A stretch of DNA of 64,000 nt, taken from Topomyia yanbarensis. Lineage: Eukaryota; Arthropoda; Insecta; Diptera; Culicidae. The translations under genes and the position numbers were made by a program. Position 1 is the first letter of the stretch. Each line of letters opens with the position of its first letter. Below are positions 1 through 35,713 of this stretch, piece after piece. The notes under the pieces were generated by a model, which was not told the DNA's origin, searched no databases, and saw nothing but the letters and a program-made list of their open reading frames with translations. Location: contig NC_080672.1 of the NCBI RefSeq assembly GCF_030247195.1, forward strand, positions 250,719,556 through 250,783,555, read 5' to 3'.

Positions 1-274
1 TCTGTGTAAATATAAATAAGTCATCGAAAACCTTTTTTGTGATCTTTTCAATCACATATCACTTTAGTTGCTAAGCATTACAATTTGTGTTGAAAATAAA
101 CAATCAAACAGTAGTAGGAGATTTACTCCTAGACCCTCTGCGCAAAATGAGCGTGTTCAAAAAACCTGCATATTTAGTAATATTTCATACATTGAGAAAT
201 ATTTTGGGATAAACCTGGATTACGCTATATCTAAATAAAAATACTTGTCTTCGCTTAATGTGTGCCACATGGCT

Positions 275-352
275 TATGCCAAATGATTATCATGCCAAAC
301 GACCGTTATGTTAAATAACCATTATGCCAATGGAATTTATGCCAGTCAGTTG
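275..352. repeat. 16-bp degenerate tandem repeat
   Basis: Five consecutive units start with ATGCC or ATGTT at about 276, 292, 308, 324 and 339, so the spacing is 16, 16, 16 and 15 bases. Units diverge at their 3' halves. No coding function is apparent. The rest of 1-1000 is AT-rich and shows only a twice-repeated palindromic core (GCTGAGATCTCAG) at about 475-525. Confidence 0.6.
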
Positions 353-999
353 TTTAGTGCTCACGCAAGACGTGTATTTTTTGGATTTTACTGTCTAACA
401 AGCGCCGATTTGGTGCACTCTTAATTTTTTCTGCAGAATCTCAGTTTTTTCGCATCTTTTGCCGAAATCTCAACAGCTGAGATCTCAGTAAACAATTTTT
501 TTTTGCTGAGATCTCAGAAAAAGTGGCATTTGATAGTTGAGACTCGGAAAATACCTCACTGAAAATCAGCAAACAAATTTCATTATACTGAGATATCTGT
601 TGGGAAATCACCGAGCTGAATTGTGTGTGCAGGTTTGGATTTATCTAAGTAGCATTTGTATGAACTTTTCAAATATATTACTAAAATTTCAAGAAGTGAG
701 AATCAGGAATAACAATATAAGTTTTCAAATATAATGCAAAATTTCGTGGGGTTTCCAGTGGACTTCAGACTACAATTTTTATGCTTAGAGATTTGTAGCT
801 TGAAGACCTTGGATTCTGGTGGTTCCTAGAATTTAGTAGCAACACGGCACGTGCTTCAGGTGGTAAATAGAAGCTAAGGGATGACGACTGGAAGATTGAA
901 TTATTTTTACTGTCAATTTATCTAGATCCAGACCGATGCATATCAAGTTATACGTTAATCTCTTCATTTTTTTCTTTTAATTCGGCTTGTTATTTTTCC

Positions 1000-1850
1000 T
1001 ATATCTTATCTTAAGTCAGATTCATACTAACACTCACGAACACAATCAATTGCGTATTCCCATATACACTTACAATCTCTCTCATCCAAAACGCACAAAC
1101 GCCCCTAGCCTTCGCGATAACATAAACCTGGTCACAAACGCGAACATACAATTTCAATCATCCACACATACTTACGCCCGCAATTTTGCCAACATTAAAA
1201 CACCCCGGCAATTAAGTGAACATTTCAACACCTATGACTTTACAACCGCGGTCTCAAGCATTAACTCACCGGTCGCGCGATCATGAATCGGTTACGTCCG
1301 GAAGACGCTACTCTCGATCAGCCTAGACTCATGCCTTCAGTTGAACCAATAAAAATGACGCTCATATTCACTAGACAACACGTTCCTCTACCATACACTA
1401 AAAAATAATTATCACGTTCACGGTCCACCCGTGATCGTTCGAGAATACACGCGAATATGCGAATAGCCACACGATTTTCAAATTGAATTTATGCACGCGA
1501 AGTTTAATACAGGCAAGCAATTAAACGCTCGAGCCCTTCGCGATCACACTATTACGCAATTAGTAAACACTCACGCCAACCCAAACAGATATGTACCCCT
1601 GGACTCGAACGCTAAAACACATCTTCCACGCACACGCCACCCAGTACTCATAATTAGATTCATACATAGAAAATCACAAGCAATAATTACAGGTATTCGT
1701 CTGGCAACCGGGAAAAATGCATCACAAACGCAGAACTTATCATTTCAATTATGGCCTTGGAGCTGCGTTGCCTGTGCTTAAGGCACCATAGCTTCGTCCG
1801 TCAGGTCAAGGATGTATGAAACCCGTTAGCCACCACTCTGCCCATAAAGG
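1000..1850 (+). repeat. Dispersed repeat, copy A
   Basis: From about 1320 to 1850 this block matches 54,133-55,990 base by base over long stretches. Shared segments include the CTAGACTCATGCCTTCAG region near the start and the GTCCGTCAGGTCAAGGATG region near 1800. The block is unusually C/A-rich compared with its surroundings, and the same composition continues up to about 1000. Open frames here (987-1286, 1491-1781) show no recognisable domain. The class of repeat is not resolved; it could be the untranslated part of a retroelement. This copy lacks the hAT-like insertion found in copy B. Confidence 0.65.
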
Positions 1851-2674
1851 GGTAAAAAACGTTTTCTAATATGCAAAATTAATTTAGTCATTGTTGTATC
1901 GAATCTGATCGGTTGTTGTTTTCTGCGTAATGCAGTGAATTTTAATCAATTTCTCAAGTTAATTTGCATCTTACTGATAGCTGTGCTGTATATATCGTTC
2001 TCGAAATCGAGTAACTAATTGGTTTAAGTGGAATTTAGTGAATCAGTGGGTGGAATTCAGTGATACACTGAGTTTGACGACGAAGTGGTATTGTTTACTT
2101 CTGTTGCTTTTTTTTGAGCTGGAGGCTGTCTACTAGAAAATTTGCTACTATTAATCTACTTGAAAATTTGCAACAAATGCTTTACCAAAATAGAATACGA
2201 TGAAAGAGCACAAGGTTTCAATCGAGTGGTCGTCGGTCACTTTTTGAGTTTTGTTAATGAAAAATGTTTCTCATACTATAAAACATTTCTAAAATATGAC
2301 AGTTTTTGGAATATGGTCATCTTGCTCCGAGGTATACTAAAAATTCAACTCATGATGTTTAGCATCACGCACTTATAGGTGTTAGAAAAGACCGTAAACA
2401 GAAGTCAGAGATTTGTGGATCACTTATTTTAACTTTGACGAAAATAAACATTGAGCTTAGGGTGCTTATCTTGCCCCGTCCTACCCTACTTGCGTATGTT
2501 TGTACCGCGAAAATAGAGATCGATGAAGAAAATATATCACGCTTACAATAACAATTTATAATTTGTATGTTGAATAGATGTGAAATTTGTTTTGTCTACC
2601 CGTGTAAGATTGTAGGGTACCCTTACATAGTAGGACGAATAAAAACACCTCTTTGAGGCTTAATAATTACTAAA
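1851..2674. other. Non-coding, nothing recognised
   Basis: AT-rich sequence without a recognisable gene, splice-bounded exon or clear repeat. The small open frame at 2142-2378 has no domain-like content. Confidence 0.5.
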
Positions 2675-2682
2675 TGTCCTAA

Positions 2683-2942
2683 AGTAGAGGTTTTGAGCCG
2701 GGGATGAATTCACTCCCAGGTGCACGGCAGATGATGAATTATGCCGGGTAAATTTCCTAATATTTTCATCGAATTATTTTCTCTATATTATAGAGTCTAA
2801 TAATAAATATAATCAAGTGATAATAAATCAATTATAGGGTCAATAAGTTGATAGAAATATTAGAATAACAAGTTGAAATTTACACGGAATAATTCCCTAT
2901 CTACCGTACCCCTGCGTGAATTCACCCCCGGTTGAAAAACAC
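2683..2942. mobile_element. hAT-like MITE with 8-bp TSD
   Basis: A 260-bp element is flanked by the same 8 bases, TGTCCTAA, at 2675-2682 and 2943-2950. The ends are imperfect inverted repeats: CCGGGGATGAATTCAC at about 2699 and the complement of CCGGGGGTGAATTCAC at the right end. An 8-bp target duplication is the hallmark of hAT transposition. There is no coding capacity, so it is non-autonomous. Confidence 0.75.
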
Positions 2943-3930
2943 TGTCCTAATGGAATTGTTCATCAGTATTCTTCTAAATTTTTGTAAGTATAAAATTTAT
3001 GGTTAAGATAAAATGTAATTTTTCTAGCTTCTCTACGCGTTTTTTCGATATTATTATAAGGGCTCTATTCGCGGTCAACCTCACTTGGTAAATTTATGTA
3101 ACTTTTATTGTTGTTTAATCTGTAATTGCTGTAGGTACGCTTGTTTAGACAAAAACTTTTTTCTAAAAGTGCAAATTCTCGAAGCGTTACAAAATCAAGT
3201 TCAAACATTTGGAGGAACATTGCTAAATTGTGTGCATATATCCGAATTAAATTCCATTGCCTAAGCCGTTGTAGTTCATTGAAACAATCAAGTTTTAGTT
3301 TGTAGAATGTAATTTAGGACTGTGTTGTACATTGGTTTGGCATGTCTCTAGCCAGTGATTTATGTATATATTTTACGATGTGTGAGTGCATTGCATTTTT
3401 CTGTCTATTACGATGATAAAGGACACTTACGAAACTCAGAGCTCCTGCCTGCTACATAGGGTTCAACTAATCGTATATAAATTACTTGTTGGTTTCCGAT
3501 TGACCAACGTGGTCCAATAGCGCAATGCATATAGATTTGATAATGCCTAGTAAATAGTGGACATATTAACCCCACCACTGCACTGAAGTTCCCCCTTGGA
3601 ACTAGAATTTATCGATAAATAAGACTACTCGACCGATGTTTCATTTAGTTTACCGTTTCCGGTGCAACCTATCGGATGTTCAGTGCACATCAAATATGTT
3701 ATTAACGGTCTAATATTTTGGCAAATAAAAGGCTTGCAATGTGTTTAATTTATGGATTGTAATATGCGTAAAAATTTAGTGAACGGTCATCTGTTACTTG
3801 AATCCAATGCTGCAGTGTAGTGCTCATCAATTTTCTATTTTCGAGAAAACAGTATTTTTGTTACATCGGCTTCAAAAAGGTACACAATATTAATATTACT
3901 ATATTTGCTAATGTTTGAAATACCTAATAG

Positions 3931-4250
3931 TAGAGATGCACCGAATATTCGGTCGACCGAATATTCGGGCCGAATGCCAGCCGATTTTGATTTAAGCCGA
4001 ATATACAGTACGCCGAATAATAACAACCGACCTTTGGCCAAATATGATAAGTAATGGTCTAATATTCATGAAATATTTAAATGAAACAAAATAAAAAATA
4101 CATAGGTATATACAAAATACTGATGAGATGCACCGAATATTCGGGCCGAATACCAGCCAATTTTAACTTAAGTCGAATATACGGTTCCCCGAATAATTAA
4201 ACATTAAATATTCGGCTGACAGCCGAATAGTAGTATTCGGTGCATCTCTA
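3931..4250. mobile_element. hAT-like MITE, GAATATTCGG family (long copy)
   Basis: A 320-bp element is bounded by TAGAGATGCACCGAATATTC and its inverse, and flanked by CCTAATAG at 3923-3930 and 4251-4258 (8-bp TSD). It contains a second internal copy of the terminal motif at about 4126, so it looks like a composite of one element within another. A 151-bp relative sits at 34,129-34,279. Confidence 0.85.
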
Positions 4251-4258
4251 CCTAATAG

Positions 4259-5983
4259 GCATAGAATAGCGTTTTTTTTTAATTTTATGCATGTCGTTAA
4301 TTAAAAAATGCACCTAAAAACGTTTCTCATCGATTTTATAAAAAAATGGTAGCTTTTGCTAAGCTTTGCTCAAAGAATTGATTTTTTTTAGACATTTCGG
4401 AGATATGAAGTGTTTTTCATTGAACCCCATCTCGAATTCAATTTTAACCACTTTTATTTCAGGTTTACATGCATGTAATGTCGAAGATAATTACAAAACC
4501 AGTATAATGGCCCAATTTTGCCACAGTTTTCATTTGACTATAATGCTTTACCGCGAAGTTTTATCTCATTCCTGATCGGGGAGAATGTGACACACCACAA
4601 CTCAGTATCACTAGGTATACTAATTATTTATTGCAGAGCTAGGAATCTTTGATACACAGCACTTCGAAACAGTATGTGCATACTCAACGTGTGTCTTTTT
4701 TGGGTATTTGTTTCTATACAAAAAAAAACTAATCAAACCATGATGTACTAATCACCACCGGTAACAATCTAGTCTTCCATACCCACTTCATAGAAGAAAA
4801 TTTTCATTTTTTTCCAGCTGGATAATTTTCTCCCTTGCTGTGCTCAAAAATTTAACTGCGCAGTATATAGCTCGGTTTTTCTTTACAAACAGCCAGATTT
4901 TCATAAGTGACAACAATTAATGACTTAAACAATCAAGTGTATTATCATGCTTTTTGGTTTTGCGTAGGTATTTGAACAGATATAGCCTCAATGTCAGCAA
5001 GTAAGATGTTCATTCTATAGAAATAATAGCACTTTTTAATTTCTAGAAGCACTTTTCCATACAGGATATCTCAGTCAAAGCGAATAATGTTGAAATTAAT
5101 ATTTGATGAAGTAATCCATGTTTCGCATGAAGCAAAATCAGCGCTTTTCTAGTTATATAACAACATTTTTAAGGTTTGGGAATGATACTGTTGCAATTCC
5201 ACTATGAAGCAGTGATGGAATCTTTCAGTTCAGTATCTATCGCAAAAAGGATGATCCGTTGAGCAGTAGGTTGTCCCAAAAATCGATGTTCGAAAAGTCC
5301 TGGTGCTCAACCGTATAATGAAAATTATGCATATTTGGGACACCTGTAGAACAATTTAATTTCCTAAAAAAGCATCTGGAGTTTACGCAAATGCGATTTA
5401 TGAAAAATTTCCATCCTTGAGAAAAAATGTTGCATGTAAGCAGTTTATTTGTTTAGACATTTTTGAACAAAATCCGCACAAAACAAATATCAATAATTTT
5501 TTGTCCTTGCACCAAAAAAGGTACATGTTCATTACAAATTTTTCTTAAAAAACATTGTAAAAATGCTTTCAAACCTTGAAAGTTTGTCTACATTTTTGTA
5601 ATTGATCAATATCTCAACCGTAACTTCATCAGTGTAGGTATTCCGGTGGGGGCAATCAATTTTTTTCTCCATATTACAAAGCTTTATCATATTGTTCTAA
5701 GCTAGATATTGATACATTAATGGAAGTATGCCTGATCAGCAACTTCTTCGAATAAGAAGTGATTCTAAAACCGCTATAACCGTCACGATTGATTATACTT
5801 ATGTATATGTTAATGTATGATAAGTCTTGTCATACAACAATCAAATTGATACTATTTTTTCAGCATGATCATTGCTGTCGTTTAAGATCGAACAGAGTAA
5901 TATGCAAATATTGACAACGAAACGAGTCGTTTATTTCCTCAACGTATACTAAATCTTCAAGAAAACCAGCTTATGAATTACTA
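4259..5983. other. Non-coding, nothing recognised
   Basis: AT-rich sequence. No exon, RNA gene or terminal inverted repeat was found by eye. Confidence 0.45.
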
Positions 5984-6083
5984 CTAGTACTACTGATTGA
6001 TTTTAATGAAGATTTACAACACGCGGTACAGAAAACTGCTTATCTCGATGTTCATTTTTGTACCATTCTCAGTTTAAACTTAA
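5984..6083. repeat. Partial copy of the 13,890-14,096 MITE
   Basis: ACTGATTGATTTTAATGAAG and the following bases up to the TTAA at 6080-6083 match the right half of the TTAA-flanked element at 13,890-14,096. The terminal TTAA of this fragment is also the left target site of the next piggyBac-like MITE. Confidence 0.5.
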
Positions 6084-6739
6084 CCCTAGAACGGGTTTTT
6101 GGGGGTACATTTGTACCCCAGAGCTATTTGCAATCTTCGTTATTCTGTTACGGTTCATTTTAACTGCAAGCAATCTTGATCATAAATCAATTTGATAATT
6201 AAACTTTCATTAAAGCAGGTGCAACCTATTTGTTGCACTTGACCGACCTAACAGTTCCCGCTTAAAGTTTGTCTGGGGTACAAATGTACCCCACAAAATC
6301 GTTCACGTTGATGTTTTGTCATGTGTACATAATTCGGAAAATTGATTATATATATTTTATAAGCAAAATATCGGTACATAGTAAACGAGAAATTTGTGTA
6401 AAATTGTATAAGTTTCAACATTGCTGAACAATAGAATCTGTTATTTGATATAATAAAGCTACCACAGCAAAGAAGCTAGAAAATGCGCTTGGATCGTTAT
6501 CGTAATTTTTGCTTTTACGGATGAAAGTGTTTTTTAAAATATGAAATATTACATACTATAATAGATAAAACACGGATATTTTTGAACAAGCTGCTTTACG
6601 AATGATTTCAGTATAAAACGATCCAATGTATTTATAAACTCAAAAAAATCAAACATATTAGAGCGATATTAGTTCTGGGGTACGAATGTACCCTATGAAA
6701 CCCTTCACATAAAGAAAAAGTGTAAAAACCGTTGTAGGG
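6084..6739. mobile_element. piggyBac-like MITE, TTAA target
   Basis: A 656-bp element is flanked by TTAA on both sides (6080-6083 and 6740-6743). It begins CCCTAGAACGGG and ends with the inverse of CCCTACAACGG, which resembles piggyBac termini. It carries three copies of a near-palindrome built on GGGGTACAAATGTACCCC (about 6103, 6275 and 6676). No transposase frame is present. Confidence 0.8.
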
Positions 6740-7176
6740 TTAAGATTTCAAAGCATAGTTTGGTAGGCCTGCAGTAATTATTGGTAGCTCATGCTGATTA
6801 ATCTGTGTCAAGATGGGAAAACGGCTTTTATACGACAATTTTGCTCTAAAATGATTATTTTTCTTTTAGATCGCTATTGCGGAATCTCTAGCTGATTTAC
6901 TGGCAAATTAATTTGTTCTACAAAAATGCTTCAAATATGCATCTCTTTCATTCCAGGGTTAAGCACCCTAACGTTTTGAACATTAATTTTGGAACAGCTT
7001 TAAAATGTTATAATTTTTGCAAGAAACATTGCGAGTACCTTAGTGGTACAGACATATTGAATACTTTGAAAATCTATTGAACAATTTCAGAAAATTTCAT
7101 TAATCCTACTTCTGGTTGAGATTCCGAGGAAATTAAAATTTTATTATTTTTAGTTATGGCGTATTGTGTGGGTTGT

Positions 7177-7530
7177 TCATTTCCAGAACCAGGAGGGACT
7201 GAACTCGGTTTTGAACCAGAATTTTTGAATCTCATGACGCAATTTATCTATTGGAGAAGAGATTTCAAAACCCTTGTTTGGTAGTTTGGGTAAAGAAGTC
7301 CGTTTTCTTTTTCTGAATCCTCCAGGTAAAACAAATAATGTAGCTTCGCACGCTACATCAGTGTCAGACTCGTCCGAAAATAGAATGGCAAAAATATTTT
7401 CTGGGACAGTGGGTTCAGGAGTAGCATTTTTCAGCATTTCTGCATAAGAGCGCTTAGACCTCTCCTTCCAGGATCGTTTAATTCTATCCTCGCACAACTT
7501 AGGTACATATAGGACATTCAAAGAGCTCAT
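7177..7530 (-). CDS. Uncharacterised ORF, possible TE or exon fragment
   Basis: An open frame of 117 codons from ATG extends about 12 codons further upstream to a stop. The protein is rich in charged residues, with basic stretches near the N-terminus (DRIKRSWKERSKRSY) and in the middle (RKRKR), and an acidic patch (SDESDTD). I recognise no domain. It lies between two piggyBac-like MITEs and could be the remnant of a larger TE gene, an exon of a gene outside the window, or chance. Amino-acid composition is the only support. Confidence 0.25.
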   Translation of the reverse strand: MSSLNVLYVPKLCEDRIKRSWKERSKRSYAEMLKNATPEPTVPENIFAILFSDESDTDVACEATLFVLPGGFRKRKRTSLPKLPNKGFEISSPIDKLRHEIQKFWFKTEFSPSWFWK

Positions 7531-7628
7531 GCGATTTTTTTCACGCAGTAAACGTTTTATGAGATTCTATAACGTGCCTTAGTCAGTGGAACAGTAGGTG
7601 GTTGTGTGGCCAAGCTGTTTACAATTAA

Positions 7629-7759
7629 CCCTTAAAGGCGCAAACCATTTTTTTTTTTCAAATATGCTGACAATTGTCTCACAGTTTTAATACGTTACTA
7701 TGATAATTTTGAGATGGTTTTCGCAATGTTGTTTTAAAACAACATTGCGCATTTAAGGG
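7629..7759. mobile_element. Short piggyBac-like MITE
   Basis: A 131-bp element lies between TTAA at 7625-7628 and TTAA at 7760-7763. Termini CCCTTAAAGGCGCAA and the inverse of CCCTTAAATGCGCAA form an imperfect inverted repeat. An internal AT-rich palindrome, TTGTTTTAAAACAA, lies near the right end. Confidence 0.75.
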
Positions 7760-7880
7760 TTAAGACAATCACATGAGGGATACAAAGACGAAAAAAGGAA
7801 GACAAATTTTATGAATAAGCATATGGCCAGGCAAGGCAGACCCAGTGAAAGTTACACGAGATTAATCACATGATCGGTAA

Positions 7881-8647
7881 GGGGCCATGCATAAATGACG
7901 TGGCATTTTGGGGGGTAGGGAGGGTATACCAAATTTGTGATGAAGTGTGACGAGGGGGAGGGGAGGGTCAGAAGTTGTGCGACGTAGCATTAAGTTTAAA
8001 ACCAATTGTTTAGAGAAAACAATTTAATGATCCTCCATTCCCAAGAGAAATGAATTTAAATTCAAACAAGTTACCTTTGATGTGGTTTTTTATGAGGTAA
8101 GTTTTGCGATTCGCGGAATTACAAGTTCACAAAAATACGAAAAGATTTTGTATGCGGATTGAACTTGCTACATTAGTTAGTTAATGTTGCTAACTAGTAG
8201 ACTTAGTTTGGAAGCTGAATTAAATTTTCGCTTCGAAATTAACCAAACAAAATTTAGTAATTTAGATGAACGTATGCTTCTTAGAATCATTGGCAGATGC
8301 AGGATTGAGAACTGAGAGAACTCCTCTTTATGCTCGCCTTGATATATAAAATTCAAAACAAAACTATCAACACTATATTTGTGATGAAATGGGCTTATTT
8401 TGCACGCAATTTGCTGTTATAATGAAAATGTTGATAAAAGTCGTCAAACATTTTGAAAGGACATGTATTTAAAATAATTGAAAAACATGTGATTTTTTTT
8501 TCATCACCCGGGCGTTTTGCATGGGAGGATGGGGAGGGATAGGTAAATGCTACGTTATTTACGAGGGGGAGGATAGAATTTTGTGCCCAAATGCTACGAG
8601 GGGTTCAAAAATCGCCGAAAAAAGCTACGTCATTTGTGTACGGCCCC
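7881..8647. mobile_element. TAA-flanked MITE (PIF/Harbinger-like)
   Basis: A 767-bp element has inverted ends GGGGCCATGCATAAATGACG and the inverse of GGGGCCGTACACAAATGACG, flanked by TAA at 7878-7880 and 8648-8650. A 3-bp TWA duplication fits PIF/Harbinger. Subterminal G-rich blocks (GAGGGGGAGG) occur near both ends in the same polarity. Confidence 0.7.
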
Positions 8648-8679
8648 TAAACTGTTTTTTTTCCTTCGTCATACTGGGT

Positions 8680-8940
8680 GCAATTCTGCCCATATAAGCA
8701 TAAGAGTCCCATATGGATTTTTGTCGAAAATGAGATATCTGTTGGATTGTATTCTGTATCACCACTGAATCATATTGCACAAATCAGTTTACCAGGTTTG
8801 TTCAGAAAATATCGAAAAAAATACCAAAACATTGTTGTCCCATCCATAAGGCTCAATGAAAAATGTAAATCTTGAACAGCGTTTTTCTCGGATTGCTGTT
8901 TTTCAATATGGGACTCTTATGCATATATGGGCAGAATTGC
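8680..8940. mobile_element. MITE with 35-bp terminal inverted repeats
   Basis: GCAATTCTGCCCATATAAGC at the left end and its inverse (one mismatch) at the right end define a 261-bp element. The inverted match extends about 35 bases. No convincing target duplication is visible, so the superfamily is unassigned. The two overlapping small open frames in it are not genes. Confidence 0.75.
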
Positions 8941-9334
8941 TTACAATCAAGTATCTTCATTTATTAAGTAGGGCGTTCATTTCTATATCGTGGAAAGTAT
9001 ACTAATTACTACACAGTATACGCATTACTCTCTCGTAAGGAGCTCGCAGGATGCTGCATCGTCAGCTTGTCTAAGGTTATCAATGCTAACGCGAAGTTTA
9101 TCTTGTACACTTTCGCGATCTCTTCAATAGCAGAAAATAATGAAGTCGAATCCCGTGCAATTTGCTCCGTATTTAGTGGCTAAGCTTTCTGAGGAAATCT
9201 TGCCAAGGTCCGGAAGAGCCTGGAGGATATAATTTGATTCTTGAATAAGTAAAGGGAGTGGAACCAGTAGAGAAATTTGCACCTGTGAGGAGGAGGAATC
9301 CATCTCACTAACCTCCATGTCGTCTACCATACAC

Positions 9335-9468
9335 AATAAATTAATGTTTTACTAAGACTATTAAAATTATTTCAAAAACCTACCTGTTTCCGCCAGTTCG
9401 ATTCGAAAGAATGGAACAGGTAGATTTTCGAAATAATTTTAATAGGCTTAGTACAATATTAATTTATT
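9335..9468. repeat. Imperfect hairpin, about 60-bp arms
   Basis: AATAAATTAATGTTTTACTA at 9335 and the inverse of AATAAATTAATATTGTACTA ending at 9468 start two arms. The arms stay largely complementary for about 60 bases and include CTACCTGTT near the tip. It may be a small MITE or a folded 5' part of the adjoining LINE remnant. Confidence 0.6.
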
Positions 9469-9529
9469 TATCAGTTTGTCTTCACATCTCGCCCTGAGCA
9501 GAAGCAAAAAATCGTCCTGCGATATAGTG

Positions 9530-10580
9530 ATGAGTGACGGTGCCCAGCAAAAAGCAACCCAGATGCGGCCGAACTGTGTTGCTGTTGATTTTTCAAAATG
9601 CCCCGTAAGACCAGCCATTCGGGAAGTGGAACAGTTATTAAAAGTGCAGATGGAACTCAATCTGGCTGAAGTGAAAACCCTACAAATGCATCATATCAAA
9701 CATTGCGTGCTGATTTCGTTCAACAACATTAACCAAACTGAGTCATTCGCCTCGCGAAACAACATGCAGCACACCGCCGAATGCGGCAATGTTAAATATA
9801 GCATTCCCGTATACATCGAGAACAGCGCTGTAGAAGTTCGGGTCCATGATTTGGCTACGCGTACCCCCGACGGCGCGATTAAAAAATGCTTGCAAAAATA
9901 CGGATAAGTAGACTCCGTTACACATGATACATGGAGGAATTTTTTCCCGGGCATCCCTAACGGTGTTCGTGTGGCGAGAATGCGTGTGACCAAGCCAATT
10001 CCCTCTTACTTAAGCTTTACTTTAAGTGTTAGGAAGGGACGATGCTCTCATTCAACAGACATCACTAGTCACGTACCCAGGGCAAATTCCTACGTGCCAG
10101 TTCTGCACGAAGAAGCTGCACCTCGGAAAACCTTGCATAGAAACTGTTAAGGAAAACTCAAATCCAACTGAAATCAGCACACAACCATCTTACGCTAAAC
10201 CACTAACAGCTGCAAAACCAACATCTATGGATCAAGCACCAACAACCAGCAGCAACAACAACAACGAAACGAATGCCGATAACGAACATACTAAAACGAC
10301 CCTTAAGAGTAAAATACAAACTGGGACATCCGACTGCGAGCAGCAGGAAAGTAGTACGGATGAGGATATGGACGTGAACGATAACGCGAAAGAAGACAAA
10401 CGAAATGAACCTCAACTTGCAGTGGACAACACTGGCAATATTTCGCCCCCTAGAAAAAGGATCTCAACACGCAGCAGAAAAGCTGCGCCTGAACGAGACC
10501 AAAAATTTAACGTAGCTGTTTTTTTATTTATTGTAAAAAACAAACAATCGGCCTCGTCGAGCTACCGCATTTGGGCCTAA
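9530..10580 (+). pseudogene. LINE ORF1 (gag-like) remnant, copy 1
   Basis: The frame starting MSDGAQQKATQMRPNCVAVD encodes a gag/ORF1-like protein clearly related to the one at 19,119-20,127. Shared landmarks are RPNxVAxDF, REVEQLLKV, IKKCLQKYG, FFPGIPNGV and KPIPSYL. A stop after QKYG (9905-9907) and a frameshift near 10,020 break it. The next frame carries a CCHC knuckle (CQFCTKKLHLGKPC: C-x2-C-x4-H-x4-C) and a Lys/Arg-rich tail. After the stop come AATAAATTAAT and an A9 run. No reverse transcriptase follows within the next kilobase, so the element is gag-only. Known ORF1 proteins of this type bind LINE RNA. The clade (LOA/Jockey-like) is a guess. Confidence 0.75.
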
Positions 10581-10599
10581 ATAAATTAATTATAAAAAA

Positions 10600-12003
10600 A
10601 AAATTAATTTATTGTGTCGTCTCATCAAAAAGATGCAATTTTACGTTGTCTCCTTCTGTCGGTCTTTCTCAAATAGTTTTGCTGTATAAAATACGGCAGC
10701 GAACATTTTTTGAATATGCTGCACGGAAAAATTTCTGCGCCCTTTTAGCACTTGAAGCAAAATGATCCCATTGACCGTGGAAAATGTTTAGTCTTGCATG
10801 TCGCGGTGAAATCTGTAAATTTTCATCGAAATCAAGGGACACTATTTGAATGATTTTTAGACGAATCTTCGTGGAATCCCTCTACATCCTAATTTGAGCA
10901 TGTTCTCACCAATATAATGCTACTGTCTACGAGTGTAGTGCTGCTAAGCAATGTTAGCAGATAAATGTGGATACCTGTAATATAACCACCATCTGGATTC
11001 GACGCATTCTTTTATTCAATTATGACCATCAACAAGTTGGCATGATGTAGCGTCACCGTCGAATTAAGATAACCTGATTATCATGTTTTTCGCTGCAATG
11101 AAGAGCGGTGGATAAGTGTTTACCGTGTAATATCATGTCTTAAAGTCCGGGAGCACTTTTTGAACAACCAGAGTCATGTAATATAAGTATATGAAAATCC
11201 AGCCTCACTGATTCAATTTTTGAATTTTCGCGCACTATGGGGTTACTGAGCTGAGAGATAAACGAAAAATTGACCGAGGAAAAAGTAAACATAAAGAATC
11301 TTTCATTGTTCGTTAAGTCCCATGCCAAACATTACCCGTATTTGCTTAAACTGTGAAAAAGCGAATTGTTGAGGCGCTGTAGTGAACCTAATTGTCCCCT
11401 TGAACAGATAGCGTAGAGATTGCTGATCCAATTTCGAGAAGTCGAAATCTGAACATGAATGTGACATCCCACGCGTTCCAACTGTTTCGTTTGGCCCACA
11501 TAAATTAGAACTAGTATTGCCAATTGAATTGTGCACGCTCCTACAATCGGCACTGCCCTTCTAAGTGTTTTTAATCGAAAACAAGCAAATAAATCTTGAT
11601 AAACCCCCAATCCCACACGGTGACGGTTGCGCGTTAATTATCGATTGAAGTAGGGTTTTGTGTTTATTTGCATCTTGTTTCCATTTGCGCGCGTTAAATC
11701 AGGCCACATTTCGATAGTTTAGTTTTTGCATGCATTTTTTATTCTGCCGGAACGAATCCAGATGTATACCAGATGAATCAAGTACCTATGCATTACGCAG
11801 CGTGATTTGAATACGTTTATTACACAAACCGAAGAAAAACCACTCGTTCATTTAATTCTGCTATGATGACTGTCACTGCAGTAGGTCCTATTAGCTATAA
11901 CAGAACGGTCGAAACAGTTCGAAAAGCTATACATTTCTATCGTAGGTTTTAGGCTGGAATAAGCACTCTTTAACGTTATTTAACTTTTTTACATTATTTA
12001 CAG
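10600..12003. other. Upstream region of the hnRNP K gene
   Basis: No recognisable repeat or exon. A polypyrimidine-rich acceptor ends in CAG at 12,001-12,003, just before the start-codon exon, so at least one non-coding first exon and the promoter lie upstream; I cannot place them. The minus-strand open frames at 11,140-11,616 have no domain content. Confidence 0.5.
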
Positions 12004-12010
12004 AGCTAAA

Positions 12011-35713
<23,703 letters not shown>

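Noticed and set aside
9124..9336. Minus-strand ORF starting MCMVDDMEVSEMDSSSSQ, followed after one stop by RDRESVQDKLRVSIDNLRQA
   Set aside because: The composition looks coding, but I recognise no family and can find no convincing exon structure. It may be a fragment of the adjoining LINE region; not enough to call.
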